From the NCBI RefSeq assembly GCF_014196765.1, contig NZ_JACIEE010000004.1, positions 1-46,336 on the forward strand: DNA of 46,336 nt, in the 5' to 3' direction. Below the pieces are notes generated by a model, which saw only the letters and a program-made list of their open reading frames with translations, was not told the origin of the DNA and did no database searches. This DNA comes from Mycoplana azooxidifex (GTDB lineage: Bacteria; Pseudomonadota; Alphaproteobacteria; Rhizobiales; Rhizobiaceae). The translations under genes were made by a program, and so were the position numbers. Below are positions 31,161-39,349 of this stretch, piece by piece; the stretch's first letter is position 1, and each line of letters begins with the position of its first letter.

Positions 31161-32375
31161 ATGAACGATCGCGACCTGCACGAAATCAACCTCTGGCTAT
31201 CGCAGGAAGGCTATCGGGGCACCGACGAGGCGGACCTCATCACCGGCTTCTGCGAGCTCTGCAATGCCAGGGGGCTTCCGATCGACCGCGTCCTTGCGAT
31301 CATCGACACCCTGCATCCGGATTTCGAGGGGCGGGCGTTTCATTGGGAGAGCACCGGACCGGTGCCCGACGCCGTCCGCGAATATGAGGCAAGCACCGAG
31401 GGCAGCGCGCTCGAATCCTGGCGCGCCTCGGTCTTCTATCACCTCATGACGGAGGATATCGACGAGATCCACCGCCCCTTTATGCGCGGCGCACCGACGG
31501 ATTTCTCGAACATGCGGGAACTGCGGGAGGCCGGTCACACCGACTACATCGCCATGATCCACCGCTTCACCGAGAACGGCCGCGTGGGCGAGATGGATGC
31601 GTTCTTCTCGAGCTGGACGACGCGTGACCCGGACGGTTTCAGCGAGGATGCCCTTCGCGCGCTGCGCTTTCTCGTGCCGACGCTGGCGCTCGCGGTCAAA
31701 TGCGTGTCGTCGATCAGGATCATCGGCACGATCGCCGACGTCTATCTCGGCCGCGACGCAGGACAGAAAGTGGTGAGCGGGCAGATCAGCCGCGGGGCAG
31801 TGGAGAAGATCGACGCCGTGATCTGGTTCTCCGACCTTCACAATTACACCAGCATCTCCGACCGGACCGAGCCCGAACAGATCATCCCGTTCCTGAACGA
31901 CTATGCCGGGCTCGTGATCGACGCGGTCCACGACCACGGCGGCAGCGTGCTGAAGCTGGTCGGCGACGGAGTGCTCGCGATCTTCCGGTCCGGCGATCGC
32001 CATGCAGACTGCGCGGCGGCGCTCGATGCCGAACGCACCGTGCACAGGAATCTCGGCAAGCTCAACGCCCGGCGCATGGCCGCCGCCATGCCGGCGACCG
32101 AGGTCTATCTCGGCCTCCATGTCGGCGACGTGCTCTACGGCAACATCGGCAGCCAGACGCGCCTGGATTTCACCGTGGTCGGCCCGGCGGTCAACCAGGT
32201 GAGCCGCATCTCGCAGCTCTGTACCTCGGTCGACAGGGACGTCCTGATGTCGCGCGATTTCGTCGAGGCGTGCCCGGACGACCGCATCGCCGAGATGGTG
32301 TCGCTCGGCCGCTACGCGCTGCGCGGCGTCGGCCGGGCAACCGAACTCTTCACGATCGACCCGGAAAGGCGATAG
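31161..32375 (+). CDS. Class III adenylate cyclase
   Basis: Predicted nucleotide cyclase of 404 residues. The C-terminal catalytic domain (about 212-400) has both metal-binding Asp residues, Asp 225 (FSDLHNYT) and Asp 269 (VGDG). The base-specifying pair is Lys 265 and Asp 336 (RLDFTVVG), and the transition-state pair is Asn 345 and Arg 349. This set fits ATP as substrate. The N-terminal 200 residues show no membrane segment and no sensor domain I recognise; they occur in other rhizobial cyclases. ATG 31161 has no clear ribosome site. Rhizobia carry many such cyclases; the signal sensed is unknown. It is convergent with the hydrolase gene, 19 nt apart. Confidence 0.92.
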   Translation: MNDRDLHEINLWLSQEGYRGTDEADLITGFCELCNARGLPIDRVLAIIDTLHPDFEGRAFHWESTGPVPDAVREYEASTEGSALESWRASVFYHLMTEDIDEIHRPFMRGAPTDFSNMRELREAGHTDYIAMIHRFTENGRVGEMDAFFSSWTTRDPDGFSEDALRALRFLVPTLALAVKCVSSIRIIGTIADVYLGRDAGQKVVSGQISRGAVEKIDAVIWFSDLHNYTSISDRTEPEQIIPFLNDYAGLVIDAVHDHGGSVLKLVGDGVLAIFRSGDRHADCAAALDAERTVHRNLGKLNARRMAAAMPATEVYLGLHVGDVLYGNIGSQTRLDFTVVGPAVNQVSRISQLCTSVDRDVLMSRDFVEACPDDRIAEMVSLGRYALRGVGRATELFTIDPERR

Positions 32376-32394
32376 GCGAGACGGCTGGCCCTGC

Positions 32395-33318
32395 TCAAGC
32401 GGCTTCGCGGCGAAGCGCCTGCGCCATGCAATGGATGCCGCCGCCGGTCTTGGAGATCTCCGCCGTGTCGACGGCTGCGACTTCGAAGCCCCGCGCCTTG
32501 AGCTGTTCGATCAGCACCTTGCTCGAGGTCGGCGCGATGATCTTGCTGTTGCCGAGCGACATGAAGTTGCAGCCGAGTGCCATCGTGTCGGGGAACGGCA
32601 CGTTGACGATGTCGTGGCCCTTGTCCTTCAGCCAGCCGACGATCGCGGGATCGGTGCAGTCGAGGCAGACGGCCGTCAGCTTCTCTGCGATCGGCACAAC
32701 CATCAGGTCGATGTGCACATAGTACTCGTCGATGAAGGCGAGCCGCGTCTCCCAGCCCTCCTTGTCGAACCAGTCCTTGACCTGGCGGGCGCCGTCCTCG
32801 TTGGTGCGCGCGCCGCCGCAGCCAATGAGCACGACGCCGTCCTCGATGACGTTGAAGTCGCCGCCTTCGAAGGTGCCGGCCGTCACCATGTCGTAGATGG
32901 GGAGGCCGAGCTTTTCATAGGTGCGGATCGCGGCATAGTTCTCGCCGCGCCGCCAGGGCTGCGACATCGCGGTGATGATCGCGCCATAGGGGGTCATGAC
33001 CGAGGAATCGCGCGAATAGACCTGCATCGGCAATTCCGGCGTCGGCTCGTGCCAGTGGATGCGGACGCCGAAATGCTCGTAGGCCGAAACGAGCTCCTTG
33101 TGCTGCGCCTGCGCCACCTGGATGTTGCAGGGGTTCTCGCGCAGGTGCTTGCGCGACAGCGACGATGTCGCCATGTGCCGAAGGTAGGCCGGCGAGCCGA
33201 GCAGCACGTCGGTCAGCCTGTCGAGCTCGTTGCGGAAACCCCAGTTCGTCAGGCGCTCCGTGTCGCCCTTGAGATTGCGCCGCTGAAGGGAAAAGGGTTC
33301 GTCGAACAGTGCCGTCAT
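32395..33318 (-). CDS. Guanidino-group-modifying hydrolase (DDAH/arginine deiminase superfamily)
   Basis: Protein of 307 residues of the pentein (guanidino-group-modifying) superfamily. The nucleophile Cys 297 sits in TGGGIHCMAQ, the signature also seen in dimethylarginine dimethylaminohydrolase and agmatine deiminase. Asp 104 (YSRDSS), the EGGD motif at 151-154 and His 202 (YYVHID) complete the expected active site. Likely reactions are removal of an amine from an arginine-like guanidinium to leave citrulline or a carbamoyl group. The start MTALFDEPFS at ATG 33318 has GGAG 10 nt upstream. The M20 amidohydrolase gene is 47 nt upstream on the same strand, so the two form an operon. Confidence 0.88.
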   Translation of the reverse strand: MTALFDEPFSLQRRNLKGDTERLTNWGFRNELDRLTDVLLGSPAYLRHMATSSLSRKHLRENPCNIQVAQAQHKELVSAYEHFGVRIHWHEPTPELPMQVYSRDSSVMTPYGAIITAMSQPWRRGENYAAIRTYEKLGLPIYDMVTAGTFEGGDFNVIEDGVVLIGCGGARTNEDGARQVKDWFDKEGWETRLAFIDEYYVHIDLMVVPIAEKLTAVCLDCTDPAIVGWLKDKGHDIVNVPFPDTMALGCNFMSLGNSKIIAPTSSKVLIEQLKARGFEVAAVDTAEISKTGGGIHCMAQALRREAA

Positions 33319-33365
33319 CTTCGTTTTCTCCAGGCGTTCAGAAGTGAGGTTCGGGGGACAGGTGT

Positions 33366-34943
33366 TCAGAGGGAAGGGATCCACCAGTCGCGGCCGCGCG
33401 GCGTGGTGACATATTCGGGCCAGCGGAAGCCGGTCGGCGGGTCGTAGTCGCAAAGCGGTGCGATCCATTCGCTGCCGCCGACCCCGCCGCCGGTGCGCTG
33501 CTTGAACTCGTCCATCGCCGCTTGCCGCACCGCCTCGTCCTCCAGCAGGCGCAGAGCGGAATTTGCAAGGATCTTGGCGGCGGTGATCACCATCGGGTCG
33601 ATCGTCGCCGGAATGCCGCCCAGCGCATTCATCACCCAGGCCGGATAGCGATATCCGGCGGGCGCCTGCAGCGCAGGGCGGGCGACGTAGAAGCGGGCGA
33701 GCGGCGCATGCCAGGACATGTCGGTGTAGTCGTCCGACGTCGAACTAAGCTGGGACGGCGGCAGGTCGCGGCGCAGGATGGCTTCTGCCTCCTGCGGCGG
33801 GATCAACCGCTCCAGTTCCGGAATGAAGGGGGCCTCCATCGGCTGGAGCCCGCAGTTTTCCTGGATCGCGCGGGCGACGGTGCGGGCCTCTTCGCCGAAG
33901 TGCGGGGCGCCGACGTCCTGCATCGCCTCCCAGACGAGACCGGCCATCGCATGGTTGGCGAGACCGGGACGCGACTTACACACCCAGTGCCGTTCGAAGC
34001 GGCAGCCGGTCATGTCGGCTGCGGCCTGCGCGTTTCGGTCGAGCACAGCCGTCACCTGCTCGGCCATAGCGACGGTCGGCACGCGCATCATATACTGGAT
34101 CTCGGCGAGACCGGCCGGAAGGTTGTCCGCCGTTGCCTGGCCGGCCGTCAGGATCGCCTCGCTGATCGACCAGCCTCCCTGGTGCGGCAGCATTGAGTCG
34201 CGCAGCGCCTTGGACGACTGGTACATCATCATCAGCGCGTCGTTCGCGCCCGGCGCGCGCACGGCGGAATGCGACTGCGGGATCGGCGCCCCGTCATGCG
34301 CCTCGCGCAGCCACGCGTGCGGCTCGTCGCAGACGAAGCGGTAGATCATCGAATAGGCCGCGCCGCAATGTGTGTCCCAGCGCACCGTGTTGCACATCGG
34401 CAGCATGTAGAACGGATGGAAGGAGAGGATCGCATCGAGCCCGTCATAGTAGCCCTTCGCCGCATGGATCGGCTTGGAACCGCGCACCTTCTCCGCCGGT
34501 TCGCCGGTGAAGCGCAGCGTGCCGCCGATGCCATATCGCTCCATCGCCGCCTTCGTCGCCAGGAGCCCTCCGAAACCGGCGATCCCGAGGCCTGAATGCG
34601 GGTCGGTATGGCCGCCGGCATGGACCGACAGCCCTTCGCGCGGCATTCGGCTTGTCGCCGCCGCCTGGCAGTTTCCGGGCACCGCGTCGTATTCGGCATA
34701 GAGGCCGATCGAGGGACCCGGCCCGCCGGACCACGTGGCGGCAAACGCCGTCGGCATGCCGGCGGAACCCTCCTCGACGGAGAAGCCATGGGCGCGAAGC
34801 GTGCGCACATACCAGTCGGCCGACCGGTATTCGCGCCATGCGGTCTCGCCGAAATCGAAGATCGTCGCGGTCCAGCCCGAAAGCTCGCAGCGCATGGCAT
34901 CCAGATGGTCAAGCGCGTGTGACTGGGCGGCCGAGCGGGGCAT
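33366..34943 (-). CDS. M20 family amidohydrolase (AbgB-like) with altered metal motif
   Basis: Predicted amide hydrolase of 525 residues related to AbgB, the p-aminobenzoyl-glutamate hydrolase subunit. The fold markers GLYAEYDAVPG and YGIGGTLRFTGEPAEK are clear. Two metal-site motifs differ from standard M20 enzymes: the usual HGCGHN/D block reads GHTDPHSGLG (111-120), replacing the metal-binding Cys with Asp 114, and the usual Glu-Glu pair reads Glu 151-Lys 152. A dimerisation domain and the late region complete the protein. ATG 34943 has AGGAG 6 nt upstream. It is co-transcribed with the guanidino hydrolase and divergent from a LysR gene. Confidence 0.87.
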   Translation of the reverse strand: MPRSAAQSHALDHLDAMRCELSGWTATIFDFGETAWREYRSADWYVRTLRAHGFSVEEGSAGMPTAFAATWSGGPGPSIGLYAEYDAVPGNCQAAATSRMPREGLSVHAGGHTDPHSGLGIAGFGGLLATKAAMERYGIGGTLRFTGEPAEKVRGSKPIHAAKGYYDGLDAILSFHPFYMLPMCNTVRWDTHCGAAYSMIYRFVCDEPHAWLREAHDGAPIPQSHSAVRAPGANDALMMMYQSSKALRDSMLPHQGGWSISEAILTAGQATADNLPAGLAEIQYMMRVPTVAMAEQVTAVLDRNAQAAADMTGCRFERHWVCKSRPGLANHAMAGLVWEAMQDVGAPHFGEEARTVARAIQENCGLQPMEAPFIPELERLIPPQEAEAILRRDLPPSQLSSTSDDYTDMSWHAPLARFYVARPALQAPAGYRYPAWVMNALGGIPATIDPMVITAAKILANSALRLLEDEAVRQAAMDEFKQRTGGGVGGSEWIAPLCDYDPPTGFRWPEYVTTPRGRDWWIPSL

Positions 34944-35022
34944 GTCGTTCTCCTTGTGCCGGCCACTACAACGCACTTCGAAATTCCGAAAAAGTGAAAT
35001 ATCTTGCAACGATCGACAAATT

Positions 35023-35051
35023 CCGTTCACCTTTGCTCAAAAATTGAACGG
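35023..35051. promoter_or_regulatory. Inverted repeat between the M20 gene and LysR gene
   Basis: CCGTTCA (35023-35029) and TGAACGG (35045-35051) form a 7-bp inverted repeat with a 15-nt AT-rich spacer, inside the 126-base divergent intergenic region. Position and spacing suit a LysR-type operator controlling the M20-hydrolase operon and the regulator's own gene. Confidence 0.45.
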
Positions 35052-35069
35052 CGACATGGAGCCGGCCGC

Positions 35070-35975
35070 ATGAAGCATCTTCCCTCGACGCAATCCCTGC
35101 GGGCGCTCGACAGGTTCGCGCGACACGGCTCCGTCTGGAAGGCCGCCGACGAGTTGAACCTGACCCGCAGCGCCGTCAGCCACCAGCTGCGGCTGCTGGA
35201 GCGCGACCTCGGCTTCCAGCTCCTGAACCGGGTCGGAACGCGGATCGAGCTGACCGAACAGGGGATGGGCTATGCGCTCGACGTCCGCCGCGCCCTGAAC
35301 ACCATCTCGGGTTCGGCCGCACGCCACGCCAGCCGGGGGGTGAGCGGCACCATCAACGTCTGCTGCACGCCCGGCTTCGCTTCGAGCTGGCTGTGCGCGA
35401 GGATCTCCGACTTCCGCGAGGCGCATCCCGACGTCCGCCTGACGATCCAGACCCCGCGCCGGCTGGACGACGTCAGCAATCCGGACGTCGACGTCTTCAT
35501 CGCCTTCGGCACCGGCTACTGGCCCGACATGCAGGTGGAACTCCTGAAAGAAGTGGACTTCACGCCGCTGTGCAGCCCTGTCCTCCTGAACAAGGTGACA
35601 AACCTCTCCGGTCCCGCCGACCTGGGCAGGGCCTGCCTGCTGCATCTCGTTGACGATGCCGATTGGGAGAACTGGCTGACGGTCGCCGGCGTCGATCCCG
35701 CGCTTTCGCGCAGCGGCATCACCTTCTCCGACATGAACCTCGTCTATTCCGCCGCCATGTCGGCGCAAGGGGTGGCGATGGGCGACGAGTTCATCTGCCG
35801 GGGTGCCATGGCCAACGGCGCACTCGTCCGCCCGTTCGACATCAAGATCAAGTCGAAGAACGCCTATTATCTGGTCGTCTCCGACGCCAAGGCGGACACA
35901 TCCTCCGTCAACGCGTTTGCCGACTGGCTGCGGGAAGAAGTGATGGAAAATGACGCAGGGTCGTTGGCCGGATAG
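35070..35975 (+). CDS. LysR family regulator (GcvA-like) of the amidohydrolase island
   Basis: DNA-binding regulator of 301 residues. The HTH is at about residues 9-68 (SLRALDRFARHGSVWKAADELNLTRSAVSHQLRLLERDLGFQLLNR), followed by an effector domain that begins GTINVCCTPGFASSWLC, a style seen in GcvA-like regulators. GGAG lies 9 nt before ATG 35070; the frame is open back to 35004. It is divergent from the M20-hydrolase operon and 109 nt upstream of the ABC transporter genes on the same strand, so it probably controls both and responds to the imported compound. Confidence 0.92.
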   Translation: MKHLPSTQSLRALDRFARHGSVWKAADELNLTRSAVSHQLRLLERDLGFQLLNRVGTRIELTEQGMGYALDVRRALNTISGSAARHASRGVSGTINVCCTPGFASSWLCARISDFREAHPDVRLTIQTPRRLDDVSNPDVDVFIAFGTGYWPDMQVELLKEVDFTPLCSPVLLNKVTNLSGPADLGRACLLHLVDDADWENWLTVAGVDPALSRSGITFSDMNLVYSAAMSAQGVAMGDEFICRGAMANGALVRPFDIKIKSKNAYYLVVSDAKADTSSVNAFADWLREEVMENDAGSLAG

Positions 35976-36084
35976 CCGACAAGCAGGCCCACTTGGTGAA
36001 TTTCATTTGCCGAGCGGAGTAAAATAATTTGTTTGTGCTTGCCGGGCTTGCTTCGTACTGTCTCCACGGAACGAGGGACGGCTA

Positions 36085-37158
36085 ATGCAGATCGCGAAGC
36101 AGGCGGCTGAACTGACCGCTCAGGGAATTGGCAGGACCTACGGTGACTTCCACGCCCTCGACGATATCTCCCTGACCATCGGTCGCGGCGAGTTCCTTAC
36201 CCTTCTCGGGCCCTCCGGATCTGGCAAGACCACCTTCCTGATGATCCTTGCCGGCTTCGACAGGCCGACATCCGGCACGCTGTTCAAGGATGGCGCCGAC
36301 GTCACCCGCCTGCCGGCGGAAAAGCGCGCCTTCGGAATGGTCTTCCAGGGCTATGCGCTCTTTCCCCACATGTCGGTGGAGAAGAACATCGCATTTCCCT
36401 TGCAGATCCAGGGGCAGTCGGGAACGCAAATCCAGTCCCGCGTCGACGACATGATCGATCGCGTCGGGCTGCGCGGCCACGAGAAGAAGCGGCCCGCCGA
36501 TCTCTCCGGCGGCCAGCAGCAGAGGGTGGCGCTGGCGCGCGCGCTGGTCTTCGGCCCCTCGGTGCTGCTACTCGACGAACCCTTCTCGGCGCTGGACAAG
36601 AACCTGCGCGGATCCATGCAGGACGAGGTCCGGCGTCTCCACCAGGAGACGGGAACGACCTTCGTCTTCGTCACTCACGACCAGTCGGAGGCGCTGGCGC
36701 TGTCGACCCGGGTGGCGATCTTCAACCAGGGCAAGCTGCAGCAGGTCGCAAGCCCTCGCGACATCTACGAGCGCCCCGCCAACCGCTTCGTCGCCGAGTT
36801 TCTGGGTGACATCAACATCCTGCCGCTGGCCGGGGCCGCCATGAACGGCAACGGTGCCGTGGCCCGCTGCGGCGAGCAGCAGATCCGCATCGCCAGTGCC
36901 GCCGGCGCGCCCACCGCCCATCTCGCCATCCGCCCCGAGCACATGGCGCTCTCCACCGAGCGTCCGGCAGCCGGCAACGTGCTGCCGGTGACGATCGAGG
37001 CCGTCACCTATCTCGGACCGATGACCCGCTTCGCCGCGCGCGTGGACGCCGGCCCCTCGCTGGTGCTGGAAACGCCGACGCACGCGACGACGCCGAACCT
37101 CGTGCCGGGCAGCCATGCCTGGGTCAGTTGGAAGGAGGAGCAAGGCTACTTCCTCTAG
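36085..37158 (+). CDS. ABC transporter ATPase (polyamine/opine type, PotA-like)
   Basis: Energises uptake by the two permeases encoded downstream. It has 357 residues. Walker A GPSGSGKT is at 42-49, the ABC signature LSGGQ at 140-144, and Walker B LLLDEP at 161-166. A C-terminal TOBE domain (about 280-355) places it in the CUT1/PotA-like group that serves polyamine, opine and iron importers. GAGGG lies 7 nt before ATG 36085. First gene of a four-gene transporter set behind the LysR gene. Confidence 0.94.
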   Translation: MQIAKQAAELTAQGIGRTYGDFHALDDISLTIGRGEFLTLLGPSGSGKTTFLMILAGFDRPTSGTLFKDGADVTRLPAEKRAFGMVFQGYALFPHMSVEKNIAFPLQIQGQSGTQIQSRVDDMIDRVGLRGHEKKRPADLSGGQQQRVALARALVFGPSVLLLDEPFSALDKNLRGSMQDEVRRLHQETGTTFVFVTHDQSEALALSTRVAIFNQGKLQQVASPRDIYERPANRFVAEFLGDINILPLAGAAMNGNGAVARCGEQQIRIASAAGAPTAHLAIRPEHMALSTERPAAGNVLPVTIEAVTYLGPMTRFAARVDAGPSLVLETPTHATTPNLVPGSHAWVSWKEEQGYFL

Positions 37159-37250
37159 GATCGGGACCTGGGAGCCGGCCGCGCCCGCACGGGCGAAATC
37201 TGAACGATCGAAATCAAGCATGCCAATCATAACCATATGAGGTGAACAAC

Positions 37251-38366
37251 ATGACTGACCGTTTCGAGAAAGATTGCCTTGAAATCCTGGAAAAGAAAGT
37301 CGCGCGAGGGGAGATATCGCGCCGTCGCTTCGCCCAGATCGCCGCGTTCCTGATTGTCGGCGCGCCGGCCGCACTGAAGGCCAAGGGTGCGTTCGCCGCC
37401 GCCAACGAACTCGTCTTCGTCAACTGGGGCGGCGATGCGGGCACGGCCTACGACAAGGCCTACGGCGCGCCCTTCAAGGAGGAGACCGGCGTTACCGTCA
37501 AGCAGGACGGCTCCGGCCCGACGGAGGGCGCCGTGCAGGCGCAGTTCGAAAGTGGCTCGCCCACTTGGGACATCGTCGACATCGATCCGTTCTCGGCCGA
37601 AGCGCTCGGCAAGAAGGGCATGATGGAGCCGATCGACTATGCGGTGGTCGACAAGGCCAAGATGCGGCCGGGCTTCGGCTGGGAATATGCCGCCTCTTCC
37701 TACTTCTTCTCCTATATCATTGCCTACGACGCCTCGAAGTTCGGCGACAAGGTGCCGACGGGCATGGCCGACTTCTTCGACGTCGAGAAGTTCCCCGGCA
37801 AGCGCTCGCTCTACAAATGGGGTGCGGGCATGTGGGAGGCGGCCCTGCTCGCCGACGGCGTTCCCGCCGACAAGCTCTACCCGCTCGATCTCGACCGCGC
37901 CCACAAAAGGATCGCCGCCTTCAAGGACAACATCGTCTCCTTCTGGGGCGGCGGCTCGGAAAGCCAGTCAGTGCTCCTGAACGGCGAAGCCTCGATGGCA
38001 CTGATCTGGTCGACCCGCGCCAGCCTGATCGAGAAGGATTCCGGCGGCACGATCAAGTTCGTCTGGGACCAGGGGCTGATTTCGCCGGGCGCCATGGGCG
38101 TGATCAAGGGCAATCCGGGCGGCAAGGAGAACGCGATGAAATTCATCGCCTCCGCGCAGGTTCCCGAAAAGCAGGTGATCATGTTCGACATGCTCGGCCA
38201 GGGCCCGGCCAATCCGGCAGCCGACGCCCTGCTCAATCCCGAGCAGGCGCGCCTCAACCCAGTGGATCCGGCCAACATGTCCAAGCAAATCCCCCTCGAC
38301 ATGGCCTGGTACGAAACCAACTACGGCCCCGCCCTGGACGCCTATACCAAGGTGATCTCGGCCTGA
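37251..38366 (+). CDS. ABC transporter periplasmic substrate-binding protein (PotD-like)
   Basis: Binding protein of 371 residues. The N-terminus has a 24-residue polar lead, then SRRRFAQIAAFLIVGAPAALKAKGAFA, which resembles a twin-arginine signal, so export in folded form is possible. The mature domain is of the polyamine-like class (LVFVNWGGDAG near the start, WDIVDIDPFSAEALGKKGMMEP, SQSVLLNGEASMALIWSTRA). Ligand type cannot be read from sequence. An AGG lies before ATG 37251. A strong hairpin at 38426-38459 follows the gene and may raise the level of this protein relative to the permeases. Confidence 0.92.
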   Translation: MTDRFEKDCLEILEKKVARGEISRRRFAQIAAFLIVGAPAALKAKGAFAAANELVFVNWGGDAGTAYDKAYGAPFKEETGVTVKQDGSGPTEGAVQAQFESGSPTWDIVDIDPFSAEALGKKGMMEPIDYAVVDKAKMRPGFGWEYAASSYFFSYIIAYDASKFGDKVPTGMADFFDVEKFPGKRSLYKWGAGMWEAALLADGVPADKLYPLDLDRAHKRIAAFKDNIVSFWGGGSESQSVLLNGEASMALIWSTRASLIEKDSGGTIKFVWDQGLISPGAMGVIKGNPGGKENAMKFIASAQVPEKQVIMFDMLGQGPANPAADALLNPEQARLNPVDPANMSKQIPLDMAWYETNYGPALDAYTKVISA

Positions 38367-38425
38367 TCGAGCCCCCGCCCGTCCGTCAGGGTGGGCTGCT
38401 TCGGCGGATTCGCCTGATCCGAAGG

Positions 38426-38459
38426 CCCCCTCATCCGGCCTCTCGGCCGGATGAGGGGG
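38426..38459 (+). repeat. Perfect 15-bp palindromic hairpin between binding-protein and permease genes
   Basis: CCCCCTCATCCGGCC and its exact complement form a 15-bp stem around a TCTC loop. There is no T run. The sequence style resembles the palindromic intergenic repeats (RIME-like) of rhizobial genomes. It is well placed to stabilise the 3' end of the binding-protein message or to attenuate transcription into the permeases. Confidence 0.75.
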
Positions 38460-38511
38460 GAAGCCCCGGGGCCTCGATCGAAAACGTAAGCCCGAGACAA
38501 CGGAAAAGCCA

Positions 38512-39336
38512 ATGCGCGACATCCTGAAACCAGCCCTGCTCGTCGGTCCGCTTCTGCTCTTCCTCGCGGCTGCCTATGTCGTGCCGTTCCTCGGTGTCCT
38601 CAGTTGGAGCTTCACGCTGCCCGAACCGGGCCTGCACAACTACGCGAACGCCCTGACCGACGAACTGATCCTGTCAGTTTTCCTGCGCACTTTCCGCATC
38701 TGCCTCTTCGTCACGGTCTTTGCGGTGATAGCCGCCTATGCGATCGCGCTCGTCTGGGTCCGGGGCACGCCCGCCCAGAGGCTTGCCGCCGAGGTCTGCA
38801 TCCTCATCCCCTTCTGGATCTCGGTGCTGACGCGCGCCTTCGGCTGGGTGGCCCTGCTCTCCAACCGCGGCCTGATCAACACTTGGCTGACACAGCTCGG
38901 GGTGATCTCCGAGCCCTTGACGCTGGTGCGCAACGAATTCGGCGTCATCCTCGGCATGACCCATTTCCTCGTTCCGTTCGCCGTCTTCCCGATCGCCTCT
39001 GCCATGCGCAGTCTCGACGAGCGCGTGCTGCTCGCCGCCCGCGGCATGGGCGCCTCACGCGCCCGCACCTTCTGGCAGGTGTTCCTGCCGATGACCGCCC
39101 CGGGCGTCCTCGGCGCCGCCATCATCGTCTTCGTCTTTTCGCTCGGCTTCTTCATCACCCCGGCGATCCTGGGCGGCGGCCGGTCGGTCATGGCGGCGGA
39201 GCTGATCTACCTGCGCATCTTCCAGAGCCCGAACTGGGGACTGGGAGCGGCGATCAGCGTGCTGATGATGGTGGTCGTCGGGCTGCTGCTCGGCCTCTTG
39301 ATGCGCTATGCCCGTCCGAAAAGCATGCTGAGCTGA
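38512..39336 (+). CDS. ABC transporter permease, first subunit (PotB-like)
   Basis: Inner-membrane permease of 274 residues with about six membrane segments. The cytoplasmic coupling motif for the ATPase is LLAARGMGASRARTFWQVFLPMTAPGV at about 172-200. N-terminal KPALLVGPLLLFLAAAYVVPFL is the first segment. No strong ribosome site was seen before ATG 38512. It lies 145 nt after the binding-protein gene and 13 nt before the second permease. Confidence 0.93.
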   Translation: MRDILKPALLVGPLLLFLAAAYVVPFLGVLSWSFTLPEPGLHNYANALTDELILSVFLRTFRICLFVTVFAVIAAYAIALVWVRGTPAQRLAAEVCILIPFWISVLTRAFGWVALLSNRGLINTWLTQLGVISEPLTLVRNEFGVILGMTHFLVPFAVFPIASAMRSLDERVLLAARGMGASRARTFWQVFLPMTAPGVLGAAIIVFVFSLGFFITPAILGGGRSVMAAELIYLRIFQSPNWGLGAAISVLMMVVVGLLLGLLMRYARPKSMLS

Positions 39337-39349
39337 GCGAGGTCGTCCC

